From: Acidiphilium sp. PA | GTDB lineage: Bacteria > Pseudomonadota > Alphaproteobacteria > Acetobacterales > Acetobacteraceae | DNA: 64,000 nucleotides | Reading direction: 5' to 3' | Assembly: GCF_026191915.1 (NCBI RefSeq) | Contig: NZ_JAIMBY010000015.1 | Coordinates: 19,056-83,055 of the forward strand | Shown here: positions 56,154-64,000 of the stretch, piece by piece | Layout: each line of letters begins with the position of its first letter | Position numbering within the stretch: position 1 is the first letter of the stretch | Translations under genes and position numbers: made by a program | The notes under the pieces: generated by a model | The model's input: the letters and a program-made list of their open reading frames with translations, nothing else | Told to the model about the DNA's origin: nothing | The model's database searches: none

Positions 56154-57244
56154 GCGGACGGATCGAGACGGGACCTCGCTGGCAACGTTTCATAGCGATC
56201 GGCGCGGCGGTAGTTTTGGCTATTATTTTCTTACGGCTGTTTTCCTCAATCTTGCTGCCGTTCGTTGCCGCCGCCGGCATCGCCTATTTCCTTGACCCGG
56301 CCGTTTCAGCATTGTCACGCCTGCGCATTCCGCGCTCGCTCGGCACTGCGATCATGCTGCTGGCGTTGATCGCCGGGGCGGCGCTCTGCATTCTGCTGCT
56401 CTACCCTCTCATTTCTGCGCAGATCGGGCTGCTATCCCAGCAATTGCCTGGCATGGTGGAAAATTTGCAGAAATTCGCGACTCATGAAATCAACAATATT
56501 CAACAGAAATTCGGTCAGGGCTTCGTTTCAAGCAAACTTAAGTCGCTGGTCAGCAACGAAGCCGGAACGCTCATGGGTTTCGTCGGCACGGCAGCGCGGC
56601 GCGTGGTGGGCACTGGCTTTGTGTTGATCAATATTCTGACGCTGCTGATCATCACACCAATCGTCGCGTTCTATTTCCTGCGTGATTGGCCGTTCGTGGT
56701 CGCGCGGATCGACTCATGGCTACCGCGCTCTCAAGAGAGTGTCATTCGAAATCTCTGCCAGGAAATAAGCCGAATTCTGAATGCCTGGTTACGTGGCCAA
56801 GCCATATGCTGCCTGTTTCTGGCAGTCTTCTACGCCGCCGCGCTTAGTATCGCGGGCTTGAATCTCGGTCTGGTCGTGGGACTCACGGCCGGGCTGCTGT
56901 CGTTTATTCCTTACGTCGGCACGATCGTTGGGGCCGTCTCTTCAATTGTTCTGGCTCTGGGCCAGTTCAGCGGGCTCGACCACGTCCTCGTCATTGCCCT
57001 CATTTTCGTGGTGGGTCAGCTACTGAACGATTACGTTGTAGCGCCAAGGTTCCTTGGCGATCGCCTTGGGCTCTCTGCCGTATGGGTGATCTTTGCCCTG
57101 TTTGCCGGCGCCGAGACCTTCGGTTTTCTCGGCGTCATGCTTGCGGTGCCGGTTACCGCAACACTCGGTGTGCTGGCGCGCTTCTGGTTGCATCATTATT
57201 TACAGAGCTCCCTCTATCTGGAACCGCCGAAACCCAGTGCCTGA
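56150..57244 (+). CDS. AI-2E family (PerM-like) transporter
   Basis: A 364-residue membrane protein of the AI-2E/PerM family with two N-terminal helices, an amphipathic middle segment (about 95-160) and about five further helices. PFVAAAGIAYFLDPAVSAL, FLRDWPFVVARI and GLLSFIPYVGTIVGA are typical. Transport of small molecules or ions is known for relatives, but substrate is not predictable. The stop overlaps the GTG start of hda by 8 bp. Confidence 0.9.
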   Translation: MSGRIETGPRWQRFIAIGAAVVLAIIFLRLFSSILLPFVAAAGIAYFLDPAVSALSRLRIPRSLGTAIMLLALIAGAALCILLLYPLISAQIGLLSQQLPGMVENLQKFATHEINNIQQKFGQGFVSSKLKSLVSNEAGTLMGFVGTAARRVVGTGFVLINILTLLIITPIVAFYFLRDWPFVVARIDSWLPRSQESVIRNLCQEISRILNAWLRGQAICCLFLAVFYAAALSIAGLNLGLVVGLTAGLLSFIPYVGTIVGAVSSIVLALGQFSGLDHVLVIALIFVVGQLLNDYVVAPRFLGDRLGLSAVWVIFALFAGAETFGFLGVMLAVPVTATLGVLARFWLHHYLQSSLYLEPPKPSA

Positions 57245-57989
57245 CAACACAACCGCCACACGCCAACTGGCGTTGCCGTTTGATGAACCCGATCAATTCG
57301 CCGCAGCAGATTTTATCGAGGCTCGATCAAACCAGGCAGCAAGAGTGGCTCTCGCTACCCCATCCAGCTGGGTCAACAACCGCTTGGTGTTGTGGGGGGA
57401 CGCAGGCTGTGGCAAGAGCCACCTCTCCCATCTTTGGCGTGCGACGCATGCAGCAGAACTCGTTGAGGCATCGCAACTGCGCCAAACCTTATCGTCATCG
57501 CGTGCGGCGATCGTGATCGAGGATATCGACGCGATGGCCGCCCCAGTCGCCTTGTTCGCGACATTGGAACAAGCGGCGGCAGGCCGGCAACCTGTTCTGA
57601 TGACAAGCCGGACGCCACCCGCGCGACTTGCCATCGAGCTCGGCGATCTTGCGAGCCGCTTGCGCGCCAGTCTGACCATCCAGATCGAACCCGCCGAACC
57701 TGCATTGCTCGATGCCATGCTCGTCCGCCTCGCCGCCGCTCGGCAAATGACCATTTCTTCATCGGTCCAGCAATTTCTGCTGGGCCGCCTGCCCCGCCGC
57801 CCCGCCGTGTTGCGCGAGGCAATCGCCCGGCTCGATCGTTATGCGCTCGCGCTCGGCACAGCGCCGTCCCGCCGCATCGCCGAACGACTCCTCGGTGAAC
57901 TCGCCGATCCGCCGGAAGAGGACCAATTGGGTCCGCAGCCGGGCCGCCCCCGTGAATTTCATGGACTGGAAACGCCATCGCTGCTTTAG
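57237..57989 (+). CDS. hdaA: DnaA regulatory inactivator Hda (HdaA)
   Basis: AAA+ protein that, bound to the sliding clamp, stimulates ATP hydrolysis by DnaA and so prevents re-initiation. 250 residues from the GTG at 57237. RQLALPF at residues 9-15 is a clamp-binding motif, Walker A GDAGCGKS is at 54-61 and Walker B is VIEDIDAM. This AT-less, short version without a DNA-binding domain IV fits Hda, not DnaA. ppk follows after 30 bp, a usual alphaproteobacterial order. Confidence 0.88.
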   Translation: MPDNTTATRQLALPFDEPDQFAAADFIEARSNQAARVALATPSSWVNNRLVLWGDAGCGKSHLSHLWRATHAAELVEASQLRQTLSSSRAAIVIEDIDAMAAPVALFATLEQAAAGRQPVLMTSRTPPARLAIELGDLASRLRASLTIQIEPAEPALLDAMLVRLAAARQMTISSSVQQFLLGRLPRRPAVLREAIARLDRYALALGTAPSRRIAERLLGELADPPEEDQLGPQPGRPREFHGLETPSLL

Positions 57990-58019
57990 CGCTGCGGCAA
58001 TTCGTGCCAACATGATGTA

Positions 58020-60203
58020 ATGGATCAGAATACGCACATCTGTGCAAGCGACGCACCGATCACGATCGAAGACCCGGGTCGGTTCATCAACCGGGAGCTC
58101 TCTTGGCTTGACTTTAATTTGCGCGTGGTCGGCGCGGCTGAAAACAGCCGCTATCCATTACTGGAACGTCTTCGCTTCGTGTCGATTAGTGCATCAAATC
58201 TCGACGAATTTTATTCGGTCCGCGTGGCAGGTCTGATCGGTCAAGCCCGCGCCGGGCTTGCCCTGCATTCATCCGACGGGCAGACACCGACCCAGCAACT
58301 CGCCGAGGTGAATCGCTGTGCCCGCGGTCTGCGGGAAGCCCAGCAACAGGTTCTGGCTAAATTGCGCGCCGAACTCGCTGCCGTCGGGCTCACTATTATT
58401 GGCACCACCGATCTGAGTGGTGAAGATCGCAAATTCCTCGACAGTTATTTTATGGAACGAGTCTTTCCCGTTCTCACGCCGCTCGCGATCGACCCAGCAC
58501 ATCCATTTCCTTTTGTTCCAAATATGGGTCTGGTGCTCGCCCTCAAACTGGTCCGCGAAGACGATGCCGGGGTGATGCGTGCGCTGATCCCACTCCCTGC
58601 CCAGATCCGTCGCTTCATCCGCCTACCGGATGCATCATCCGCCATAATCCGGTTCGTTGTGCTGGAAGATCTGGTCTCTCTATTTCTTGACCGGCTGTTT
58701 CATGGGTTTCGCCACGCTGGCTCTGGGCTGTTCCGCGTTTCGCGCGATACCGATGTCGAGTTCGAGGAGGAGGCCGAAGATCTTGTGCAATCCTATGAAA
58801 CAGCCCTGAAACGACGGCGCCGTGGTGCCGCGATCCAACTGACCCTTGCGGCGAACATGCCGGAAGATCTGCAGAGCTTCGTGATCGACGAAGTTGAGGC
58901 TCCCGACGATGAATTGTTCATCGAAGCCGGAATGCTCGGATTGGTCGATCTGAAGGAAATGATCGTCGATGATCGCCCCGAACTGTTGTTTCCCGCCTAC
59001 ACGCCCCGCTTTCCCGAACGCATTCGCGATTTCGGCGGCGACTGCTTCGCTGCCATTCGCAACAAGGACATCATCGTCCATCATCCGTTCGAAAGCTTCG
59101 ACGTGGTCGTGCAATTCCTTCGCCAGGCAGCGGGCGACCCCAATGTGGTCGCAATCAAACAGACCCTGTACCGCACCAGCCGCGACTCCCCGATTGTGGG
59201 CGCACTGATCGAAGCCGCGGAATCTGGCAAAAGCGTCACCGCGATGGTCGAGCTACGCGCCCGCTTCGATGAAGAAGCGAACATCCGTCTGGCCCGCACG
59301 CTGGAAGCTGCGGGCGTGCAGGTCGTGTACGGCTTTCTTGGGCTGAAAACCCACGCCAAACTTTCTCTGGTCGTTCGTCGCGAAGGCAGTGCCATGCGAG
59401 CCTACGCCCATTTCGGTACCGGTAATTACCACCCGATCACGGCGCGCATCTACACCGATCTATCGTTCTTCACCTGCGATCCTGAACTCACCCGCGATTC
59501 CGCTCGATTGTTCAATTATATGACCGGCTACGCGCGCCCCGAGCACATGGACCAATTGGCTTTCAGCCCGATCAGCACACGCCGAACGATCGAGGCTTTA
59601 ATTGATTCCGAAATTGCGGCCGCGAAAGTCGGCCGGCCATCGGGCATCTGGTTGAAACTGAATTCGCTCGTCGACGAGCGACTGATCGACCACCTTTACC
59701 GGGCGTCGACCGCAGGTGTGCGGATCATCTGCGTCATACGCGGCATCTGCTGCCTCCGACCTGGTGTGCCAGGACTATCCGAGACCATACAGGTCAAATC
59801 GATCATCGGCAGGTTCCTGGAGCACGCACGTATTGCAGTATTCGCCAACGGTGCTGACATGCCGTGCCGGGAAAACAAGGTTTTTATATCGAGCGCCGAT
59901 TGGATGGCTCGGAACATGGATTGGCGGGTCGAAACCTTTGTCCCGATCCATAATGCTACTGTGCACGCACAAGTGCTTGACCAAATCATGGCGGTCAACC
60001 TGCGTGACGATGTCGATTCCTGGACCCTCAGCGCAGACGGTAACTGGTCAAAAATACCACAGGGATCGCACCCGGTATCCGCCCACGAGTATTTCATGAC
60101 CAATCCTTCACTGTCAGGCCGGGGCTCCGCCTTGCGTAGCCCGATTAACCATCAGCAGCGCGAACGCAATCGATATCGCAAAACATTTCTGATCAATGAG
60201 TAG
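58020..60203 (+). CDS. ppk1: Polyphosphate kinase 1
   Basis: Membrane-associated enzyme polymerising the gamma-phosphate of ATP into polyphosphate. The 727 residues have [49 protein letters not shown] and [19 protein letters not shown], with the phosphorylated-His region in the latter part. ppx, its degradative partner, is 23 kb away at 34 kb. Its last 11 bp overlap the o-spanin gene on the opposite strand, so the phage module abuts it directly. Confidence 0.97.
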   Translation: MDQNTHICASDAPITIEDPGRFINRELSWLDFNLRVVGAAENSRYPLLERLRFVSISASNLDEFYSVRVAGLIGQARAGLALHSSDGQTPTQQLAEVNRCARGLREAQQQVLAKLRAELAAVGLTIIGTTDLSGEDRKFLDSYFMERVFPVLTPLAIDPAHPFPFVPNMGLVLALKLVREDDAGVMRALIPLPAQIRRFIRLPDASSAIIRFVVLEDLVSLFLDRLFHGFRHAGSGLFRVSRDTDVEFEEEAEDLVQSYETALKRRRRGAAIQLTLAANMPEDLQSFVIDEVEAPDDELFIEAGMLGLVDLKEMIVDDRPELLFPAYTPRFPERIRDFGGDCFAAIRNKDIIVHHPFESFDVVVQFLRQAAGDPNVVAIKQTLYRTSRDSPIVGALIEAAESGKSVTAMVELRARFDEEANIRLARTLEAAGVQVVYGFLGLKTHAKLSLVVRREGSAMRAYAHFGTGNYHPITARIYTDLSFFTCDPELTRDSARLFNYMTGYARPEHMDQLAFSPISTRRTIEALIDSEIAAAKVGRPSGIWLKLNSLVDERLIDHLYRASTAGVRIICVIRGICCLRPGVPGLSETIQVKSIIGRFLEHARIAVFANGADMPCRENKVFISSADWMARNMDWRVETFVPIHNATVHAQVLDQIMAVNLRDDVDSWTLSADGNWSKIPQGSHPVSAHEYFMTNPSLSGRGSALRSPINHQQRERNRYRKTFLINE

Positions 60204-60453
60204 CGAACGGTACCTGCAAGGTCTGTCTCACCGCGGCCAGATGATCGAAACAAATCGCATGCGCCCGCCACAACGCGGCAATATATTCAGCGACCTGCGA
60301 CTGCCGCGTTGCCACAGGTACAACCGGGCTTCCAGGGCAAGTCAATAACGCTGTTGGAATTACCGGCTGCACCAACTTGATTTTGGTGATGGTGACAGGC
60401 TTGCCCACAGTACACCCTGTTATGAGGCAGCACATCAGTATCAATCTGATCAT
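60193..60453 (-). CDS. Rz1-like outer-membrane spanin lipoprotein
   Basis: 86 residues with a short signal ending in LITGC (Cys14), a lipobox. The mature part is small and rich in Val, Thr and Ala, with [16 protein letters not shown] and a terminal helical segment typical of o-spanins. It overlaps the preceding i-spanin gene by 4 bp. With the i-spanin it would fuse inner and outer membranes in the last step of lysis. Confidence 0.78.
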   Translation of the reverse strand: MIRLILMCCLITGCTVGKPVTITKIKLVQPVIPTALLTCPGSPVVPVATRQSQVAEYIAALWRAHAICFDHLAAVRQTLQVPFATH

Positions 60454-60851
60454 CGAGGCACTCCTTGTGTTTGGGCGATAGATGCGAGAGTGTCTGCCAA
60501 AACTGGCGCCACCGCGGCATCATTTTTCGCTGGCGCTGTCGCAATTGTTTGAAGCAAGCCATCGGTGAAGCGCGTGATCTGGCTGTCGCTTGCCAAGGTC
60601 GTCGCAAGTGTTGCCTGCCAGGCCGCATCCTCCGCGCGCAGGACTTTCAAGGCAACCAGATTCTGTTGGTTAATTGCACTAAGCTGGACGATCGTCGATT
60701 GCGCTGAGGCGATGTCCCCCTGCGCGGTCCTGAGCTGATCGCGAAGATACCAGACATAAATCAAACAACCGATCACGCACAAACCGCCAATCAACCAGGG
60801 CAGAAATCGCGTTAGGTATGATGCAAGCAATGCCGGCATTTTAGCCTCCAA
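60450..60851 (-). CDS. Rz-like inner-membrane spanin
   Basis: 133 residues: one N-terminal membrane helix (FLPWLIGGLCVIGCLIYVWY, about 16-35) followed by a long periplasmic coiled coil (about 36-110). This is the i-spanin layout. The Rz1-like lipoprotein overlaps its 3' end and a holin-like gene overlaps its start region by 11 bp, the usual lysis-cassette order. Confidence 0.8.
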   Translation of the reverse strand: MEAKMPALLASYLTRFLPWLIGGLCVIGCLIYVWYLRDQLRTAQGDIASAQSTIVQLSAINQQNLVALKVLRAEDAAWQATLATTLASDSQITRFTDGLLQTIATAPAKNDAAVAPVLADTLASIAQTQGVPR

Positions 60852-61062
60852 ACCGTGAACTCAATCCCATGCCGATTGCCCCAGCGGCAATCGCCGAACC
60901 TAGCCCCATGCCGAACCGCTCAGGCTCAAACGCCTGGTGCCGCACCAGAACAGCGAATAACTCGAGCCCAATAAAGCTGAGCACCCCGACGATCGACAAC
61001 ACAGCCAATTCGTCGGCGCGACCATTCGAATCAGAGATGAGTTCCGCTAATATACGTCTCAT
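60841..61062 (-). CDS. Holin-like small membrane protein
   Basis: 73 residues from the ATG at 61062 with two helices (ELAVLSIVGVLSFIGLELFA and GLGSAIAAGAIGMGL) and short charged ends. Size, topology and location between an XhlA-like gene and spanins suggest a holin that permeabilises the inner membrane. Sequence alone cannot prove this; holins share little similarity. Confidence 0.65.
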   Translation of the reverse strand: MRRILAELISDSNGRADELAVLSIVGVLSFIGLELFAVLVRHQAFEPERFGMGLGSAIAAGAIGMGLSSRFGG

Positions 61063-61078
61063 ATTGAATGCATGCCGA

Positions 61079-61432
61079 TCATGACACCGAGTGCATAAGG
61101 TGCGTCGCAATACTACCGATCACCGCTGAAAGCAGTCCCACAACAATCATTGTGACCCGATGACCACCCGACTGTTCACCCCGGAACTGGGCAAGGTCGG
61201 CATGAAATCGTGATAACTCCTTGACCAGTTCATCGCTTTTGCCGACGAACCGGTCCTGTGCGGTCGCAACCTGCATTTCGAACCGGCTACGCCAAGTCTC
61301 CAGTGCCATATGACGTGCCTCGACGGCTGCAATATCCCTGCGCGCCGAGGCCACTTCCGTCTGCAACAGCCCGACCTCGGATCGCAGGTCCGCCATAGCA
61401 TCGCGCAGAAGCGCGATCGCATCATCCGCCAT
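61079..61432 (-). CDS. XhlA-like coiled-coil membrane protein
   Basis: 117 residues: a long charged coiled coil (about 5-85) followed by a C-terminal membrane helix (VTMIVVGLLSAVIGSIATHL). This matches haemolysin XhlA-like proteins encoded beside phage holins. The ATG at 61432 is 4 bp after the stop of the tail protein gene. Confidence 0.68.
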   Translation of the reverse strand: MADDAIALLRDAMADLRSEVGLLQTEVASARRDIAAVEARHMALETWRSRFEMQVATAQDRFVGKSDELVKELSRFHADLAQFRGEQSGGHRVTMIVVGLLSAVIGSIATHLMHSVS

Positions 61433-61436
61433 ATCT

Positions 61437-63581
61437 TTAGTTTGGAACTATCGTCAACGGCACGCCGTACGCTGTTGCTTGAAGTGGCATATTGATGGAG
61501 AATGATGCACCAAGATCATCCGCGATCGACCAGCCAATCGGCGGTGTAACTTGCGATAAATTGTCGGTCACTGCATCACCTCTGCCAATTTGAGTACTGC
61601 CGTATGGATAATAGAATAGGCATTCGCTGGCCGGACTGGCCGGTGGTCGCGCCAATGTAACTGAAACATGCGTCGCATCGATCCGTGTTGCCGCAATGGC
61701 ATTTATAATCGGGCCCGGATTGGCCACGGTGCCGCCGTCCATCACGGCAAATCCCGCACCATTAAGGGCTTGGAGCGGCACAATCAAATCAGTTCCCGCA
61801 TCATGCTTGATCGTCAGAACAACCTCTGTCGGCATTGACTGATATGCATGAACAATACTCGGTCCACCCGCGACTGGCAGTCCACTTGCCGGCAACGCAG
61901 CTGGTGCAATCGTGTCCGATAGTCCCAGCGCAATCATTGCTCGCGCCGCCACATGTGCACCGATCTGACCATAGCGCAACAAATCGGGTTGATCACGATG
62001 CTGCGGGTCGCCGCCGGCAAATGTTCCAGTCAAGGGATTCCATGTTGCATTGAGCGGATTGGAATCGGCCGTCTGGGAGACAAACGTCTGAATACCCTGT
62101 GTTGGGTCCTGCGCAAGATCGAATACACTTTCGCGCACCATCTGGACGCCAGCATCGGTTTCGTATGGAATAGCGCTCCACATCAAAAGCGGCATCTGCG
62201 CGGCAGACCGTCCGAACAAACCGCGCGTCGCATTCGCAAGCTGAACGACACTACCTTTATAAAGGGCCTTGTTTGAGTAGGGCATTGTGCTGTCTTGCTC
62301 AGACCAAGGCCAGAGCAAAAAGGCGATATCGCTTAAATCTGCGCCTGAAACCAGGGCCTGGGCGCCCGTTAGATAAGCGGTCAGTGCCTGACCATCCGGT
62401 CCGAGGCTCCAGGTGGATGGCGCCGACCCATCCCCCGGATTGGTTAAGAATGTTCCACTGCCAACGCCCGGAGGAAACAGCGGCGGCGACGAGTTCGAGA
62501 TCGGGTGGCCCGAGACCATTGAGTAGCGCGCCGGGCTGATAAAACTCCCAGACTGCAAAGATGTCGCGGCCCACGCAGCCGCCCCAAGATACCAAGCCAC
62601 ACCGCGCGCAAGCGCGAGCGGGGCGCCCGACTGGACAAACCACTCCGCGTTAGACTGACCCATCACCAAAAGATTGACGCCACGTCGACTTCCGAGCACC
62701 CATCGCCCCTGACATGCGATCAGCGTCGCGATGTCAACAGCATCCAATGCCCGTGCCCAGTGAGCCGCTTCATGGAACCAGCATTGTGCCGAACCCTGCG
62801 CCGTACCATCATGGAACAGCAAAACCTGGCCACCGCTGGACGCAGGCAACGGATTTGTCGCCGCTTTCACTACCAGCACACCATCGAGCCACACATCCAG
62901 GCCCAAACCAGGTGTGTTACGCAAGATCAGCGCGTGGCTATGACGGCGTGCCAATATCGGTGCGACCGTCACGCTATGGGGTGTATTAGCAAACAGGACC
63001 AGTCCAACACCTGTTGGGCCAGCTGCCTGCATCACCGTGGTCCCGGTTGCCATATCGTGGATCAGCGGTGCCGGATCGTTATTGACCTGGTAAGTACCCT
63101 GCCGCCAATTCGGCCGGGTCCATACTAGGTATACTGTCCACTCTGTAGCATTGCTCAAATTGAGTGATGCCAGCGACAGCCCCCAATCGGGGTCGAGGCT
63201 AGGTCCGTACTGCGCAATGCTAGCATTGGGACTTCCAATGGCGCCAAGAAAACCGTTGACACGCGGTACGACAAGCGTAGGATTAGGCGCTGCATTGATA
63301 AAATAGTGAAATGGCACCAGTGCGGTGCCTTGACCCGATTTATCTGCGAGAGAACCGACGGTGGCATTGAACGAACCCACGGCATTGCCGTTCAGATCTA
63401 GGACGCCATTCAGCGCGCCGGCGTCCCACCACCCCGCGAGCCCCGTTATTGCTGATGGATCAGGCCCTGAAAACACAGTTGGCCCCGGTACACCGGACCC
63501 AGTCGCCCCTAAAGCAGTTGTCAAAATCCGTCCGGTCGACGAAACGAGGGGACTACCACTCGCAACCACCATTAATGCCAT
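61437..63581 (-). CDS. Phage tail protein with LamG-like and SGNH esterase-like domains
   Basis: 714 residues from the ATG at 63581, 2 bp after the upstream stop. Residues about 45-290 look like a concanavalin/LamG-type beta sandwich (ITGLAGWWDAGALNGV, LADKSGQGTALV, LDVWLDGVLVVKA). From about 300 a sialate-O-acetylesterase-like SGNH domain begins: VNLLVMGQSNAEWF (Ser310), LLWPWSEQDST and a late Asp/His in GDPQHRDQPDLLRYG. A beta-rich tail (about 580-714) ends the protein. Likely a receptor-binding or polysaccharide-deacylating tail protein. It may be the only enzymatic part of this module. Confidence 0.75.
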   Translation of the reverse strand: MALMVVASGSPLVSSTGRILTTALGATGSGVPGPTVFSGPDPSAITGLAGWWDAGALNGVLDLNGNAVGSFNATVGSLADKSGQGTALVPFHYFINAAPNPTLVVPRVNGFLGAIGSPNASIAQYGPSLDPDWGLSLASLNLSNATEWTVYLVWTRPNWRQGTYQVNNDPAPLIHDMATGTTVMQAAGPTGVGLVLFANTPHSVTVAPILARRHSHALILRNTPGLGLDVWLDGVLVVKAATNPLPASSGGQVLLFHDGTAQGSAQCWFHEAAHWARALDAVDIATLIACQGRWVLGSRRGVNLLVMGQSNAEWFVQSGAPLALARGVAWYLGAAAWAATSLQSGSFISPARYSMVSGHPISNSSPPLFPPGVGSGTFLTNPGDGSAPSTWSLGPDGQALTAYLTGAQALVSGADLSDIAFLLWPWSEQDSTMPYSNKALYKGSVVQLANATRGLFGRSAAQMPLLMWSAIPYETDAGVQMVRESVFDLAQDPTQGIQTFVSQTADSNPLNATWNPLTGTFAGGDPQHRDQPDLLRYGQIGAHVAARAMIALGLSDTIAPAALPASGLPVAGGPSIVHAYQSMPTEVVLTIKHDAGTDLIVPLQALNGAGFAVMDGGTVANPGPIINAIAATRIDATHVSVTLARPPASPASECLFYYPYGSTQIGRGDAVTDNLSQVTPPIGWSIADDLGASFSINMPLQATAYGVPLTIVPN

Positions 63582-63583
63582 CG

Positions 63584-63847
63584 TCAAGTTACCTGAATCG
63601 AGAACGATGAAACGACGGCATTCGTTCCGCTCGTCGTCTCGACCCAGATGTAATAGGTTCCGGCTGACGCTGGCACTGTCGCGTAGATCGCCCAAACGGT
63701 GTTGTTATCGATAATTGCCGCTGTTTGCCAGCCCGTCGTCGGGCTTACCGTATTACTGATCGAGAATGCGACCTGTGTCGCTGTCGCCTGCGGTGGACTG
63801 ACGCCGCCATTCAACGCCAGCGTGCCAGACCCTGCGCTAATGCTCAC
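63584..63847 (-). CDS. Short phage tail/structural protein
   Basis: 87 residues, all beta-like, from a GTG at 63847 (an in-frame TAG lies eight codons upstream). ATQVAFSISNTVSPTTGWQT and YYIWVETTSGTNAVVSSFSI resemble short Ig-like or fibre-adaptor modules of phage tails. It may be the tail end of a longer protein cut off by the insertion sequence at the right edge, but the upstream stop argues for a separate gene. Confidence 0.55.
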   Translation of the reverse strand: MSISAGSGTLALNGGVSPPQATATQVAFSISNTVSPTTGWQTAAIIDNNTVWAIYATVPASAGTYYIWVETTSGTNAVVSSFSIQVT

Positions 63848-63913
63848 GCTTGTTGGTTGATTGCGTGCCTATCCGGTTGACTCAGACACCCACTAGGGCT
63901 AGTGGCCCCCGCC

Positions 63914-64000
63914 ATGGCGGCCATTGACATTCACCAGCGTGACGAACTGGCTTTTCCCCAATCGCTCCCCGAATTTCAGAAGCTATTTCCTGACGACGCC
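63914..64000 (+). CDS. IS1595-family transposase, 5' end only
   Basis: The first 29 codons from the ATG at 63914 read through LAFPQSLPEFQKLFPDDA, the N-terminal signature of IS1595/ISXO2-type DDE transposases, then the window ends. GGGCTAGTGGCCCC just upstream (from 63896) may be part of the terminal inverted repeat. It points away from the phage module. Confidence 0.72.
   Translation, partial: MAAIDIHQRDELAFPQSLPEFQKLFPDDA

Larger units (their letters stand above)
60193..63895 (-). mobile_element. Prophage remnant or prophage end: tail and lysis genes
   Basis: Six co-oriented genes read leftward: short tail protein, large LamG/SGNH tail protein, XhlA-like protein, holin-like protein, i-spanin and o-spanin, with overlaps or gaps of a few bp. 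The composition is clearly lower in GC than the 8-31 kb region. No integrase, att site or endolysin is visible; a transposase start at 63914 marks the right limit of what can be read as phage. Confidence 0.8.

Noticed and set aside
57237..57989. The AAA+ gene before ppk considered as dnaA
   Set aside because: It is only 250 residues, lacks domain IV with its DNA-binding helices, and starts with a clamp-binding motif as in Hda.
60193..63847. The right-end module considered as a gene transfer agent
   Set aside because: The typical GTA capsid and tail gene run is not seen; only lysis and tail-tip type genes are visible, which fits a prophage end better.

Overview
The window is chromosomal DNA of a high-GC alphaproteobacterium. 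The gene complement and order (accD-folC, sdhCDAB, ppx-rlmE, dnaX-ybaB-recR next to the SRP RNA, secG-pyrG-kdsA, purMN beside a CDP-alcohol transferase / AI-2E permease / hda / ppk run) and the intergenic T-run and GGGGC palindromes point to Acetobacteraceae, perhaps an Acidiphilium- or Acidocella-like lineage. The family-level call is reasonably firm; the genus is a guess. Most of the window is core metabolism, with an accessory patch at 4.4-7.9 kb, a transporter/dioxygenase operon at 38-45 kb, an IS fossil near 52-53 kb and a phage lysis/tail module at the right end (60.2-63.9 kb).

Layout. 0-4.3 kb, minus strand: folC (cut by the edge), accD, a small Pro/Gln-rich protein, a class I amidotransferase and a Bcr/CflA exporter. 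4.5-7.9 kb: a MarR regulator between two isochorismatase-fold proteins, then a small membrane protein and an EntS-like MFS transporter. 8.1-13.3 kb, minus: sdhBADC, a methyltransferase and ubiA, the last starting back-to-back with rsmE (+). 13.3-17.4 kb, plus: rsmE, gshA and an orphan PDZ-7TM-GAF sensor. 17.4-21.7 kb: biotin synthesis as two divergent pairs, bioBA and bioFD. 21.7-24.7 kb, minus: a lipase-like lipoprotein, then psd-pssA for phosphatidylethanolamine. 25-27.7 kb: a PEP-CTERM glycine-rich surface protein, a DUF892 ferritin-like protein and an unknown proline-rich protein. 27.9-33.8 kb: nudC, ffs (SRP RNA), dnaX-ybaB-recR, an OpgC-like acyltransferase and an SGNH hydrolase. 33.9-37.9 kb: tRNA-Gln(CTG), ppx, rlmE and a nuclease-helicase of the DUF2075 type.

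38.2-45.1 kb: a complete branched-chain-type ABC importer (Tat-exported binding protein, two permeases, two ATPases) followed closely by an Fe/2-oxoglutarate dioxygenase and a SAF-domain dehydrogenase. This looks like one uptake-and-breakdown operon for an unidentified small molecule. 45.2-48.8 kb: secG, pyrG, kdsA and an OmpA-like lipoprotein. 48.8-52 kb: moaB, then a DUF1295 reductase / cyclopropane-synthase-like methyltransferase / membrane protein operon. 52-53.7 kb: tRNA-Val(CAC), a decayed IS256 transposase and a small cytochrome-oxidase-subunit-IV-like protein. 53.7-60.2 kb: purN, purM, then divergently a CDP-alcohol phosphatidyltransferase, an AI-2E family permease, hda and ppk. 60.2-63.9 kb, minus: phage tail protein, LamG/SGNH tail protein, XhlA-like protein, holin-like protein and an Rz/Rz1 spanin pair, bounded by the start of an IS1595-type transposase at the right edge.

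Two features cut across the annotation. Two families of structured intergenic repeats are present: five T-run hairpin elements and two large multi-hairpin GGGGC elements, both showing paired (compensatory) changes between copies. In addition, the base composition of the + strand flips abruptly from C/A-rich to G/T-rich at both GGGGC elements and again at a palindrome at 48.8 kb, irrespective of gene direction, and then drifts back. This origin-like sawtooth is the most unusual signal I found.
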